A program made the translations under genes and the position numbers. A DNA stretch of 64,000 nt, from positions 62,001 to 126,000 of the forward strand of contig NZ_JAINVV010000007.1 of assembly GCF_019880585.1 (NCBI RefSeq), read 5' to 3'. The notes below the pieces were generated by a model, which saw only the letters and a program-made list of their open reading frames with translations, was not told where the DNA came from and searched no databases. Within the stretch, counting starts at the first letter, position 1, and each line of letters opens with the position of its first letter. This stretch comes from Sphingomonas colocasiae (GTDB lineage Bacteria; Pseudomonadota; Alphaproteobacteria; Sphingomonadales; Sphingomonadaceae). Below, piece by piece: positions 18,506-27,635 of the stretch.

Positions 18506-19983
18506 CCGACGCGCTCGGCCCCCAGACCCGGTCCTTCCTGGCGGCGCCACGCCCCTTCCTCGCCGGCGCGGCCTGGGCCGAGGGCGCGGGCGCGCCGATC
18601 ACCGGCATCGATCCGGCGACCGGCGCGGCGTTCGGGACCGCGCACGCGGCGGGCATCGCCGATCTCGACCGCGCCGCCGAAGCCGCGTCGCAAGCGTTCG
18701 CGGACAAGAGATGGCGCGGCAAGACCCCCGCCGAGCGCCAGCGCATCCTGCTGCGCATCGCCGAACTGATCGAACGCGACGCGCAATTGCTCGCCGAACT
18801 TGAAACGCTCAACGGCGGCAAGCCCTTCGGCGCGGCGCTCCATGGCGAAGTCGCGCACAGCGCCGAAACCTTCCGCTATTATGCCGGCTGGGTCACCAAG
18901 ATCGACGGCGGCACCTTTTCCCCCTCGCTGCCCGGCCAGAGCTTTCTCGGATACGGGATCAGGGAACCGATCGGCGTCGCCGGGCTGATCACGCCGTGGA
19001 ACGGACCGCTGGCGCTGGCGGCGTGGAAACTCGCGCCAGCGCTCGCCGCGGGCTGTTCGGCGATCCTCAAGCCATCCGAACTGACGCCGTTCACCACGCT
19101 CCATCTCGCCGCGCTCGCGCTGGAGGCCGGCGTGCCGGAAGGCGTGATCTCCGTGCTGCCGGGCATCGGCCGCGAACTGGGCGCGGCGATGGTCAGGCAT
19201 CCGCTGATCGCCAAGATCTCGTTCACCGGATCGACGGCGGTGGGCCGGCAATTGATGGCGGACGCCAGCGCCGGGCTGAAGCGGCTGTCGCTCGAACTGG
19301 GCGGCAAATCGCCTGTGCTGATCTTCGCCGATGCCGATCTGCCGCAGGCGATCGCAGGCGCGGCCGATGCGATCTTCGGCAATGCCGGCCAGGTCTGCGT
19401 CGCGGGATCGCGCCTCTATGTCGAGCGATCGGCGCTGGACGAGGTGGTGGCGGGCATCGCCGCCCATGCCGCCGCGCTCAGGCTGGGATCGGGCTTCGCG
19501 CCCGATACGCAGATGGGCCCGCTGATCAGCGCCGCGCATCGCCAGTCCGTCCACGGCCATGTCGAACGCGCGCAAGCGGCGGGCGCACAGGTGGCGACGG
19601 GCGGCGCGATGCGCGATGGCCCCGGTTTCTTCTACGAACCCACCATCCTCACCGGCGTCGACCAGAACAGCGAGATCGTCCGCCAGGAAGTGTTCGGCCC
19701 GGTGCTGACCGTCATTCCCTTCGACGACGAGGCGGACGCGCTGCGCCTGGCCAATGATTCGGACTATGGCCTCGCCGCCAGCATCTGGACGCGCGACGTC
19801 GGCCGCGCGCACCGCGTCGCCGCCGATATCCAGGCCGGCATCGTCTGGGTGAACAGCCATGGTTTTCCCGAACTCGCGATGCCCATCGGCGGCATGAAGC
19901 AATCGGGCCATGGCCGCGAACACGGTTTCGCCGGGCTGGAGGCCTTCACCGAATTCAAGTCGGTGATGGTCCGGACTCTTTGA
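18502..19983 (+). CDS. NAD(P)-dependent aldehyde dehydrogenase
   Basis: A 493-residue ALDH of standard length. The catalytic Glu265 (LELGGKS) and the nucleophile Cys299 (GQVCVAG) are both present, along with the nucleotide-binding segment FTGSTAVG and the N-terminal [17 protein letters not shown]. It overlaps the aminotransferase by ATGA, so the three genes form one operon: transaminase, decarboxylase, aldehyde oxidation, ending in a carboxylic acid one carbon shorter than the amino acid. The 3' end overlaps the convergent LysR gene by 29 bases. Confidence 0.9.
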   Translation: MTDALGPQTRSFLAAPRPFLAGAAWAEGAGAPITGIDPATGAAFGTAHAAGIADLDRAAEAASQAFADKRWRGKTPAERQRILLRIAELIERDAQLLAELETLNGGKPFGAALHGEVAHSAETFRYYAGWVTKIDGGTFSPSLPGQSFLGYGIREPIGVAGLITPWNGPLALAAWKLAPALAAGCSAILKPSELTPFTTLHLAALALEAGVPEGVISVLPGIGRELGAAMVRHPLIAKISFTGSTAVGRQLMADASAGLKRLSLELGGKSPVLIFADADLPQAIAGAADAIFGNAGQVCVAGSRLYVERSALDEVVAGIAAHAAALRLGSGFAPDTQMGPLISAAHRQSVHGHVERAQAAGAQVATGGAMRDGPGFFYEPTILTGVDQNSEIVRQEVFGPVLTVIPFDDEADALRLANDSDYGLAASIWTRDVGRAHRVAADIQAGIVWVNSHGFPELAMPIGGMKQSGHGREHGFAGLEAFTEFKSVMVRTL

Positions 19984-20872
19984 GGAACAGCTCGGCCTCG
20001 TCGAGCATCCAATAGGCGAAGGCCTTCACATTGGCCTCGTCGGAGACGCTGCGGCGGCACACCACATAATAGGCGTCGTCAAGCATCAGCGCTTCATCGA
20101 ACGGCCGCACCAGCACGCCGGACTTGACCTCGTCCGCCACCAGCGGCCAGCGGCCGAGCGCGACGCCGTAGCCCGCCATGCATGCGCGCTTCACCAGATG
20201 CGAATGGCTGAAACCGAAGCCGCGCCGCACGTTCACGCCGCGTATGTCGAAATGGTTGAGGAACTCGGTCCAGTCGATCGCGAAGACGTCGTGGAGCAGC
20301 GGCAGCATGCCGACTTCGGCCAGCTCGGTCGGGGCGCCGTGGCGTTCGAGCAGTGACGGCGCGCAGACGGGCACCACGCTTTCGCCCATCAGCTTCTCGA
20401 CCTGGAGATTGGGCCAGCCGCCATTGCCGTATCGGATCTCGATATCGGCATCGCCGCTCGACAGCGCGTCATCCTCCTGCCGCTTGGCGATGAAGCGGAC
20501 GTCGATATCGGGAAAGCGTTCCTGGAAACGCGACAGGCGCGGGATGATCCATGCGCTGGCGAAGGAATCGAAGGTGGCGACGGTCAAGGGCGCCACCTGG
20601 TCGCGCTCCAGCGCCTGGCCCGTCGCCTCCGCCATGATGTCGAAGGCGCGGGTGAGCGGCCCCACCATCGTCTCGCCCAGCTCGGTCAGCTTGATCGTGC
20701 GGCTCAGCCGCTGGAACAGCGGGGCGCCCAGCCAATCCTCCAGCGCCTTCACCTGATGGCTGACCGCCGCCTGGGTGACGCACAGCTCGTCCGCGGCGCG
20801 CGTGAAGCTCAGATGCCGCGCGACGCATTCGAACACGCGCAGACCCAGCAGGGGTGGCAGCTTCCGGTTCAT
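19955..20872 (-). CDS. LysR-family regulator (GcvA-like), divergent from manD
   Basis: A 305-residue LysR protein of the GcvA-like branch: [20 protein letters not shown], then [20 protein letters not shown] and [20 protein letters not shown] lies before the ATG. It is divergent from the mannonate dehydratase gene (121 bases) and convergent with the aldehyde dehydrogenase gene, which it overlaps by 29 bases at the 3' ends. It could control either side; the divergent target manD is the usual expectation. Confidence 0.88.
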   Translation of the reverse strand: MNRKLPPLLGLRVFECVARHLSFTRAADELCVTQAAVSHQVKALEDWLGAPLFQRLSRTIKLTELGETMVGPLTRAFDIMAEATGQALERDQVAPLTVATFDSFASAWIIPRLSRFQERFPDIDVRFIAKRQEDDALSSGDADIEIRYGNGGWPNLQVEKLMGESVVPVCAPSLLERHGAPTELAEVGMLPLLHDVFAIDWTEFLNHFDIRGVNVRRGFGFSHSHLVKRACMAGYGVALGRWPLVADEVKSGVLVRPFDEALMLDDAYYVVCRRSVSDEANVKAFAYWMLDEAELFLKESGPSPT

Positions 20873-20994
20873 CGCTTCTTCCTTCGCATCGATAAGAAAA
20901 TCTGATCGCGCCGATGACCAGCGCCAGTTTGTCGAGCCCTTGGCCAGCGGCCACTATGTCGTCCCAATCGCTCCATCGAACAAGGATCAAGACC

Positions 20995-22203
20995 GTGAAG
21001 ATTACGGGCGCCCGCGTCATCGTCACTTGCCCCGACCGCAATTTCGTGACGCTGAAGATCGAAACCGACCAGGGGCTGACCGGCATCGGCGACGCCACGC
21101 TCAACGGCCGCGAGCTCGCCGTGGCGTCCTATCTGACCGATCATGTCATTCCCTGCCTGATCGGCCGCGACGCGCACCGCATCGAGGATATCTGGCAATA
21201 TCTCTATCGCGGCGCCTATTGGCGGCGCGGCCCGGTGACGATGAGCGCGATCGCGGCGGTCGACACCGCGCTCTGGGATATCAAGGCCAAGGCGGCGGGG
21301 CTTCCGCTCTACCAGCTTCTGGGCGGACGCAGCCGCGACGGCGTGATGATCTATGGCCATGCCAATGGCGGCGACATCGCCGAGACCGTCGACGAGGTGC
21401 AGCGCTATATCGAGATGGGCTACAAGGCGATCCGCGCCCAGTCCGGCGTTCCCGGCCTCGCCTCCACCTATGGCGTCTCGAAGGACAAGATGTTCTACGA
21501 GCCCGCCGACGGCGCGCTGCCCACCGAGAATATCTGGTCGACCGAGAAATATCTCGATCACGCGCCGAAGCTGTTCGACGCGCTGCGCAGCCGTTTCGGT
21601 TTCGAGCATCATCTGCTCCATGATGTCCATCACCGGCTGACGCCGATCGAGGCGGGCCGGCTCGGCAAGTCCCTCGAACCCTATCGCCTGTTCTGGATGG
21701 AAGACCCCACCCCGGCGGAGAATCAGGAGGCGTTCCGCCTGATCCGCCAGCACACCGTTACCCCCATCGCCGTGGGCGAGGTGTTCAACACGATCTGGGA
21801 CGCCAAGGACCTGATCCAGAACCAGTTGATCGACTATATCCGCGCCACCGTGGTCCATGCCGGCGGCATCAGCCATCTGCGCCGCATCGCCGACCTCGCC
21901 GCGCTCTATCAGGTCCGCACCGGCTGCCACGGCGCGACCGACCTGTCGCCGGTATGCATGGGCGCCGCGCTGCATTTCGACATCAGCGTCCCCAATTTCG
22001 GCGTGCAGGAATATATGCGCCACACCGAGGCGACCGACGCCGTCTTCCCCCATGCCTACAGCTTCGACGCGGGCTACATGCTGCCCGGCGACGTGCCCGG
22101 CCATGGCGTGGAGATCGACGAGGCGCTGGCGGCCAAATATCCCTACCAGCCCTCCTATCTGCCCGTGAACCGGCTGGAGGACGGGACGTTGTGGAACTGG
22201 TGA
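20995..22203 (+). CDS. manD: D-mannonate dehydratase, enolase superfamily (ManD/RspA)
   Basis: A 402-residue enzyme that dehydrates D-mannonate to 2-keto-3-deoxy-D-gluconate. I chose GTG 20995, with AAGGA eight bases upstream, because the product then opens [20 protein letters not shown], the ManD N-terminus. Recognisable features: the capping-domain segment [27 protein letters not shown], a Mg-ligand region ([13 protein letters not shown], then VGEVFN), and HGATDLSP near the third ligand. The C-terminus [16 protein letters not shown] is typical. I recognise it as close to the structurally studied Novosphingobium ManD. No uxaC or uxuB is in the window; the next enzyme, KDG kinase, is 5.4 kb away. 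Confidence 0.92.
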   Translation: MKITGARVIVTCPDRNFVTLKIETDQGLTGIGDATLNGRELAVASYLTDHVIPCLIGRDAHRIEDIWQYLYRGAYWRRGPVTMSAIAAVDTALWDIKAKAAGLPLYQLLGGRSRDGVMIYGHANGGDIAETVDEVQRYIEMGYKAIRAQSGVPGLASTYGVSKDKMFYEPADGALPTENIWSTEKYLDHAPKLFDALRSRFGFEHHLLHDVHHRLTPIEAGRLGKSLEPYRLFWMEDPTPAENQEAFRLIRQHTVTPIAVGEVFNTIWDAKDLIQNQLIDYIRATVVHAGGISHLRRIADLAALYQVRTGCHGATDLSPVCMGAALHFDISVPNFGVQEYMRHTEATDAVFPHAYSFDAGYMLPGDVPGHGVEIDEALAAKYPYQPSYLPVNRLEDGTLWNW

Positions 22204-22238
22204 GGGTGGTTCGAAACGCCGCTTGCGAATGATAAAAG

Positions 22239-22300
22239 CCCGCTTCCCCGCCCAGCCGCCCGATATGTTTCGGGAAGCTGGGCGGGGAAGCGGGTCTTTT
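22239..22300. terminator. Bidirectional intrinsic terminator after manD
   Basis: Perfect 18-bp arms (22239-22256 and 22277-22294, beginning CCCGCTTCCCCG) enclose a 20-base loop. The stem is followed by TCTTTTT on the plus strand and preceded by AAAA, which gives a short T-run on the minus strand. It separates manD from the converging small-protein operon. Confidence 0.88.
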
Positions 22301-22325
22301 TCGGCTTGTCCAAACGCGCCGCGCG

Positions 22326-22613
22326 TCACCAGGGCTTGTTGAGCCCCGTCGACTTGCGCCGTTCTTCCCAATGATCGGTCGTGGCGGCGGTGGTTTCGCC
22401 GCCGCCGCCGCCGAACAGGATCGCGGGCAGGAAACCCCACACCGCCCCCGCCCCGATCAGCCGCCCGAGCGCGTGGCGCGCATCGCGCGGCGTGATCGTG
22501 ACGGTGGTTTCCAGCGTGCTGTCCGCGCCGCTTTCGATCACCAGATTGCCGCTTTCGCGGCGCACCCGGCCCACGGTGAAGTCGATATCGGCGAGCGAGC
22601 TGACGACGCGCAT
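22326..22613 (-). CDS. Small conserved-looking membrane protein, unknown function
   Basis: A 95-residue protein that I do not recognise. I consider it real because GAGGAGA lies six bases before its ATG, overlapping the nitrilase stop codon area, and it is 11 bases downstream of that gene on the same strand. The N-terminal half is soluble and beta-rich (FTVGRVRRESGNLVIES). One hydrophobic segment (AVWGFLPAILFGGGGG) follows at about residues 56-71, then a polar tail. It may be a membrane accessory of the nitrilase/oxidoreductase operon. Confidence 0.7.
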   Translation of the reverse strand: MRVVSSLADIDFTVGRVRRESGNLVIESGADSTLETTVTITPRDARHALGRLIGAGAVWGFLPAILFGGGGGETTAATTDHWEERRKSTGLNKPW

Positions 22614-22624
22614 CCCGTTTCTCC

Positions 22625-23785
22625 TCAGCTCTTGCGCAGCGTGCCGCGCGCCTGGGCGGCGGCGACGCGGCCGGCGTGCAGATCGGCCATGTCGGCGACG
22701 GTCTTGCCCGCCGGCGGGGTGAACTGGCCACGGCCGTAGAGATCGGTGAAAACCTCCTTCACCGGCCCCATCTTGTCCGCCAGCGTGCGCGGCGGCTTGC
22801 CCGACGGGAACTGGTTGGCCGGATAGATCGGCTTTTCGTAGATCTGGCGAAAACCCTCGGTCCGGACATCGACCCAGGTGTTGTGGTTGCAGCGCGACCG
22901 GTGCTCGCGCAGCGATTCGATGTCGATGGTGACGCCCAGCACCTGTTCCTGCGGATAGGGCGCGTGGCGCATCATCATGCCGGTATAGTCGATCGCGAAC
23001 GATCCGCCGGGACAGAAGGCCTTGGGATAATAGGCATAGTCGACCGTGCCCCAGTTGGAGCCGAGCACATAGGCCATGTTGTCGTGCGCGCGGGCGCGGC
23101 GCGTGAACACCCAGAAGTCCCAGGGTTCGGAAACGCCCTCCACTTCCTGGAGCGCGACCGGGTGGCAGATCACCTCCGCCCCATTATAGCCGAGCGCGCG
23201 CGAAACCTCCGGCGTGCAGCCGTCATGGCAGGTCATGGTGCCGAGCTTGCCGATCTCGGTGTCGATCACCGGGAACAGCGTGGAGATATCGCCGCCGAAC
23301 ACCTCGCGATATTCGTCGAAAATGTCGTGCGGAGAGGTGCCCAGGCCGATCGAGGCCGGGATGTGCCACTTGTGGTAGCGCAGCACGACATCGCCCGAGG
23401 GGCCGATGATGAAGGCGGTGTTGAACCAGCGATCGGGGAACTGGGGCACGCGCTCGATCACGCCGCCGCCCGCGATATACAGGCCATATTCGCGCGCGGT
23501 ATCGCCCAGCCGCCGCATCTCCGGCCCGTCGAGCTCAATCGCCTTTTTCATGAAGCCGTCGATGCCATGCTCGCCCTTGCCCGGCGTGGTGACGCCCTGC
23601 ATGAAATATTCGGGGAAGACGACGAGCTTGGCGGGCAATTCCCAGAAATAGCCGACGCCGAAATCGATCATGTTGATCGCGCGGTCGAGGTTCCGGGTGA
23701 TGCCGTCGCGATCCTCCGCCACCTCGACATGCGGCTGCATGACAAGGGCGGTATATTTGTCGATCTTCGGCGCGGCTGTGGTCAT
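22625..23785 (-). CDS. Nitrilase-superfamily carbon-nitrogen hydrolase (amidase)
   Basis: A 386-residue nitrilase-fold hydrolase with the full catalytic triad visible: Glu59 (VVFPEYF), Lys139 (RYHKWH) and Cys186 (MTCHDGCTPE). Members hydrolyse nitriles, aliphatic amides, formamide or carbamoyl groups. The long C-terminal extension (about 90 residues past the core, SGKPPRTLADKMG) is unlike short omega-amidases. It lies 22 bases downstream of a flavoprotein oxidoreductase gene and upstream of a small membrane protein gene, so the three probably act on one nitrogenous compound. The substrate is not known. Confidence 0.88.
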   Translation of the reverse strand: MTTAAPKIDKYTALVMQPHVEVAEDRDGITRNLDRAINMIDFGVGYFWELPAKLVVFPEYFMQGVTTPGKGEHGIDGFMKKAIELDGPEMRRLGDTAREYGLYIAGGGVIERVPQFPDRWFNTAFIIGPSGDVVLRYHKWHIPASIGLGTSPHDIFDEYREVFGGDISTLFPVIDTEIGKLGTMTCHDGCTPEVSRALGYNGAEVICHPVALQEVEGVSEPWDFWVFTRRARAHDNMAYVLGSNWGTVDYAYYPKAFCPGGSFAIDYTGMMMRHAPYPQEQVLGVTIDIESLREHRSRCNHNTWVDVRTEGFRQIYEKPIYPANQFPSGKPPRTLADKMGPVKEVFTDLYGRGQFTPPAGKTVADMADLHAGRVAAAQARGTLRKS

Positions 23786-23807
23786 GTCGTCGGTCTCCTG
23801 AAGCAGA

Positions 23808-25391
23808 TCACCAGAAATTGGCGGGCGCGATGCCCATGTCGTCGAGCATCACGCGGGCGGTGATCGTCCCCATCGCGGAAATGCCGCCGCCGGGGTGGCA
23901 ATGCGGCCCGGTCATGTAGAGGTCGCGCACCGGCGAGCGATAATGGGCGTAGCCGGGGAACGGCCGGAACGATCCGAGCTGCGCGGCGATGCGCTCGCCG
24001 CCATTGGTCGTGCCCTCGACGAAGCTGAGATTGGCGGCTTCCAGCGTGCCGCGATGCTGGATGTGATGGCCCAGGATCACGTCGCCGGCGATGTTGGGCG
24101 CATATTGCTGCAACTTGGGCAGCAGCACGCACGCATAATAATCCTCGCCGATCTCGTCCCAGGTCCGGCCATCGGCCAGCCAGTTGGAGACATAGGTGTC
24201 GAAGATCAGCGTGTGCTTGCCCGCCGGCGCGCGGCTGGGATCCAGTTTGGTCCAGCAGGCGGACCACAGGAACGGATCGGAGGGCGGCACGCCCATCGCG
24301 ATCTCCGCGTAGAATTTGATCATCTGCGGCATCGAATCGACGATGCGGTGGAAGGGACAGGCGCTCATGTCCGCGCCGTTGAGGAATTCGGGCGCCTCGC
24401 TCAGCGCAAGCTGCGCGCGGCAGATCGAGATCTTGCCGAACGAAAACCCCTTCACCATCGACGCGAAGCCGGGCTCCAGCCGCTCCTCGCCGAGCAGCTT
24501 CAGGAAAGTCTGCTTGGGATCGAGCGCGGATACAGTGGCGCGGCGCCCGCGCACTTCCTGCCCGTCCTCCAGCCGCACGCCCGCCGCGCGGCCATTCTCG
24601 ACGATGACGGAGGCCACGCTGGCGCGCGTCATCACCTTGCCGCCATGCGCCTCGACATAGCGGGCCATCGCCTTGGGCAGCTCCATGCTGCCCCCTTCCG
24701 GGATCGCCTGGCCATAATAATGGATGGCCGGGATCATGATGTAGAAGCTCTGCCCCGCCCCTTCCTGATCGGGCAGGATCTGCGGCGCCAGCGCCCAGTT
24801 GAGCATCACCGCCTTGATGAAGTCATTCTCGAAATTGCTTTCGACCCAGGCGCGCGCCGACATCGAGAATTCGCGCAGCCGCCGCAATCCGGCCTCGCTC
24901 GTCTCCAGCGCGCGCGGCAGCGCGGACGGCATGGCCGGCGGGGAGAAGAACGCCTTGATGAAGCCTTCGCGCACCTGCTCGAAATCGGCATAGACGCCGC
25001 GATAGCGCGCGGCATCGGCCTTGGAATATTGTGCGATCGACGCGCAGGTCTTCTCGATATCCTTGTGGATGACGATGCCCGGCCCGCCGCCGCGATCGGG
25101 GTGGCCGGTGATATGGTCGCTCGGCTCGATATATTTCAGGCCATAGCGTTCCAGTTCGGGCTGGATCGCCTTGAAATCCTCATTGCACTGGATCCACACA
25201 TGCGACGACCCGTAGAGATCGTGCCTGAAGCCGGGCAGCGTCACTTCCTCCGTGATCGCGCCGCCGCCGACATTGGCGTTGCGTTCGATCACGCATACGC
25301 TCAGCCCGTGCCGGGCCAGGGTGGCGGCGCAGGCCAGGGCATTCACCCCGCCGCCCGCGATCACTACGTCGAAATCGGACACCGCTTTCAC
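23808..25391 (-). CDS. FAD-dependent oxidoreductase, phytoene-desaturase-like
   Basis: A 527-residue flavoprotein starting at GTG with AGGAAG six to seven bases upstream. The N-terminal Rossmann motif reads VVIAGGGVNALACAATLARHG, ending in the acidic residue of VIERNANVGGG that binds the FAD ribose. The C-terminal FAD segment is near GPHCHPGGGISAMG. It belongs to the broad COG1233 group, which includes carotenoid desaturases and amine/amino-acid oxidoreductases. There are no other carotenoid genes here, and coupling to a nitrilase suggests oxidation of an amine or amide substrate. It is divergent from a DUF819 transporter gene. Confidence 0.85.
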   Translation of the reverse strand: MKAVSDFDVVIAGGGVNALACAATLARHGLSVCVIERNANVGGGAITEEVTLPGFRHDLYGSSHVWIQCNEDFKAIQPELERYGLKYIEPSDHITGHPDRGGGPGIVIHKDIEKTCASIAQYSKADAARYRGVYADFEQVREGFIKAFFSPPAMPSALPRALETSEAGLRRLREFSMSARAWVESNFENDFIKAVMLNWALAPQILPDQEGAGQSFYIMIPAIHYYGQAIPEGGSMELPKAMARYVEAHGGKVMTRASVASVIVENGRAAGVRLEDGQEVRGRRATVSALDPKQTFLKLLGEERLEPGFASMVKGFSFGKISICRAQLALSEAPEFLNGADMSACPFHRIVDSMPQMIKFYAEIAMGVPPSDPFLWSACWTKLDPSRAPAGKHTLIFDTYVSNWLADGRTWDEIGEDYYACVLLPKLQQYAPNIAGDVILGHHIQHRGTLEAANLSFVEGTTNGGERIAAQLGSFRPFPGYAHYRSPVRDLYMTGPHCHPGGGISAMGTITARVMLDDMGIAPANFW

Positions 25392-25493
25392 CTGCTTCCT
25401 GGAAAATCATCCGGCCAGGAGGGTAGGAGCGCCACGGACGCGCATAAAATTAGCTTTGTTGATTGCTCCGATGAGCAACATTGAGTTGTATCG

Positions 25494-25528
25494 CCCCCAT
25501 ATCCGGCAACACTGGGCGAATATGGGGG
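25494..25528. promoter_or_regulatory. Inverted repeat in divergent promoter region
   Basis: CCCCCATAT (25494-25502) and ATATGGGGG (25520-25528) are perfect 9-base arms around 17 bases. They lie about 30 bases before the DUF819 transporter start and about 100 before the oxidoreductase start. It could be an operator or a hairpin in the transporter leader. No local regulator gene is obvious. Confidence 0.45.
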
Positions 25529-25559
25529 TCATCCGGCCCGCTGGGCCAAGGAGTGGACG

Positions 25560-26687
25560 ATGCCCCTGATCGCCGCGGACAATGTGCAATTGCTGTCCGC
25601 ATTGCTGATCGCCCTCGCCTTTCTGGGCTTCTGGGCCGACGGCCACCGCATCCTCAAGCGCACCTCGGGCGTGCTGTGGGTGATCGTCGGCGGCATGGCG
25701 CTATCGAACTTCAAGATCGTGCCATTCGAGGCGCCGGCCTATGATTTCGTCTTTTCGGTGATCGTGCCCGCCGCGATCCCGCTGTTCCTGTTCAAGGCCA
25801 ATATCCGCAAGATCGTGCGCGAAACCGGCAAGCTGCTCATCATCTTCCTGCTGGGCAGCGTCACCGTGATGATCGGCAGCACCGTCGCCTTCCTGCTGAT
25901 CGACCTCGGCCCGCTCGGCGCCAAGGTCGCGGGCGTCTATACCGGCGGCTGGATCGGCGGCGCGGTGGCACTTGTCGCGGTGGCCGACGCGGTCGAGCTG
26001 ACCAAGACCGATTTCGCCGCGGCGATCAGCGCGTCGAGCCCGGTCAGCGTGCTCGGCCTGATCACATTGGTGAGCATTCCCGCGATCGGCTTCATCCGCC
26101 GCGCCATCCCGACGCGCTTCGACACGGTCGAGACCGAAAGCGTCGATGCGAAGGCGGACGGCCCGCCGCCCTTCCGCCCGGTCGAGATCGCCGGCCTGCT
26201 CGCGCTCAGCCTGTCGATCTGCGCGGTCGCGCACATGATCGCGGTGCGCTTCGGGATCGAGCATTATTCGATCCTGGTCGTCACGCTGATCTCGCTCGCC
26301 ATCGCCAATCTCTTCCCGCGCCAGATGGAACGGTTCCGCGCGGATTTCGATCTCGGCATGCTGCTGATGTACGTCTTCTTCGCGTGCATCGGCATGACCA
26401 CCAACGCGCTGGCCTTTATCGACAACGCGCTGCCCATGTTCGTGTTCGGCGTGATCGTGCTCGCCGTGCATTTCATCCTGATCCTGGGGGCCGCGAAACT
26501 GTTCCGGATCGACCTGGCCGAAGCGGTGATCGCATCGGCCGCCAATGTCGTGGGGCCCGCGCCCGCCGCCGCCATCGCCTCCGCGCGCGGCTGGTACGCG
26601 CTGGTGACGCCGGGGGTGATGTGCGCGATCTTCGGCAAGGCGATCGGCACCTTCATCGGCGTCGGCGTCACCATGTTGCTGAGCTGA
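25560..26687 (+). CDS. DUF819-family membrane transporter
   Basis: A 375-residue polytopic inner-membrane protein with about ten hydrophobic segments. The run YTGGWIGGAVALVAVADAVEL and the late segment VGPAPAAAIASARGWYALVTPGVMCAIFG (spanning about residues 325-353) are characteristic of the DUF819 (YjcL-like) family. The family has no firmly assigned substrate. AAGGAG precedes the ATG. It is followed after four bases by an SDR gene, so the two are co-transcribed. Divergence from the flavoprotein/nitrilase operon suggests it imports or exports the same compound. Confidence 0.85.
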   Translation: MPLIAADNVQLLSALLIALAFLGFWADGHRILKRTSGVLWVIVGGMALSNFKIVPFEAPAYDFVFSVIVPAAIPLFLFKANIRKIVRETGKLLIIFLLGSVTVMIGSTVAFLLIDLGPLGAKVAGVYTGGWIGGAVALVAVADAVELTKTDFAAAISASSPVSVLGLITLVSIPAIGFIRRAIPTRFDTVETESVDAKADGPPPFRPVEIAGLLALSLSICAVAHMIAVRFGIEHYSILVVTLISLAIANLFPRQMERFRADFDLGMLLMYVFFACIGMTTNALAFIDNALPMFVFGVIVLAVHFILILGAAKLFRIDLAEAVIASAANVVGPAPAAAIASARGWYALVTPGVMCAIFGKAIGTFIGVGVTMLLS

Positions 26688-26691
26688 TCCG

Positions 26692-27561
26692 ATGGGCAGG
26701 ACCATCCTCGTCACCGGCTGTTCGAGCGGCATCGGCCTCGCCACGGCGCTCGCCTTCGCCGAAAGCGGCGATACCGTGATCGCGACGATGCGCGATCCCG
26801 CACGCGGGCGCGCGCTCGCCGAGGCGGCGAAAGCGCGCGGCCTGACCATCGAGATCGCCGCGCTCGACGTCACCCGATCCGAACGCTTCGCGCCCTTCGT
26901 CGCCGATCTGCTCACCCGGCACGGCCGCATCGATGTGCTGGTCAACAATGCCGGGATGCTGCCGGTGGGCGCGTTCGAGGACATGGACGAGGCCGAGATC
27001 CGGCGCGTCATGGAAACCAATTTCTTCGGCGCCGCGCTGCTCACCAGGGCGGTGCTGCCGGCGATGCGCGCGCGGCGCGGCGGCTATGTGATCATGATCA
27101 GCTCGCTCTCCGGCCTGGCGGGTCGCGGCGGCGACGCCATCTATGCCGCGAGCAAGTTCGCGCTGGAAGGACTGGCCGAAGCGCTGCGCCAGGAGGTCGC
27201 GCGCTGGAACATCCACGTCGCGCTGGTCGAGCCCGCGGGCTTTTCGACCAATTTGTTCACCGACGCCGCGAAAGGCATGACGGGCGCGAGCGGCCCCGCC
27301 TCCCCCTATCATCCGCTCATCGCCGCACAGCAGGCCGAACATGCCCGCAATGCCGACAAGGGCTTCGCGCCCGACACGCTCGGCCGGCTGATCGTCGACA
27401 TATCGCGATCGGACGGCCGCCAGTTGCGCTGGGCCGCCGATCCGGTGGCCGAACGCGTGATGGCGCAGCTGCTGGCCGGTGACGATGCCGGCCGGATGCG
27501 GTTTCTGGACGATGTCGCGGATATCGGCTGGTGGGTGAGCGGGGCGGACGGGCCGGGCTGA
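26692..27561 (+). CDS. Short-chain dehydrogenase/reductase
   Basis: A 289-residue classical SDR. It shows the coenzyme motif TGCSSGIG (residues 8-15), the NNAG motif, the catalytic Ser in MISSLSG and the Tyr-x3-Lys in YAASK. Arg/Asp usage after the second strand (TMRDPARG) points to NADP preference. It is the second gene after the DUF819 transporter. The substrate cannot be read. A GC-rich stem-loop separates it from the convergent kinase gene. Confidence 0.9.
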   Translation: MGRTILVTGCSSGIGLATALAFAESGDTVIATMRDPARGRALAEAAKARGLTIEIAALDVTRSERFAPFVADLLTRHGRIDVLVNNAGMLPVGAFEDMDEAEIRRVMETNFFGAALLTRAVLPAMRARRGGYVIMISSLSGLAGRGGDAIYAASKFALEGLAEALRQEVARWNIHVALVEPAGFSTNLFTDAAKGMTGASGPASPYHPLIAAQQAEHARNADKGFAPDTLGRLIVDISRSDGRQLRWAADPVAERVMAQLLAGDDAGRMRFLDDVADIGWWVSGADGPG

Positions 27562-27583
27562 ACTCCAGCGAAGGCGAGATGCC

Positions 27584-27615
27584 TCTCCTCCCCGCGCTGA
27601 AGCGCAGGGAGGAGA
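27584..27615. terminator. Stem-loop between convergent SDR and KDG kinase genes
   Basis: TCTCCTCCC-c-GCGCT pairs with AGCGC-a-GGGAGGAGA around a two-base loop: 14 pairs with one internal mismatch. It lacks a clear T-run on either side. It marks the end of both transcription units. Confidence 0.6.
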
Positions 27616-27635
27616 AGTCACACCCCGATCTCGTG

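Noticed and set aside
20914-20994. Upstream ATG start for manD
   Set aside because: It would add 27 residues unlike the ManD N-terminus and has no ribosome site; GTG 20995 has AAGGA at good spacing and gives the family start.
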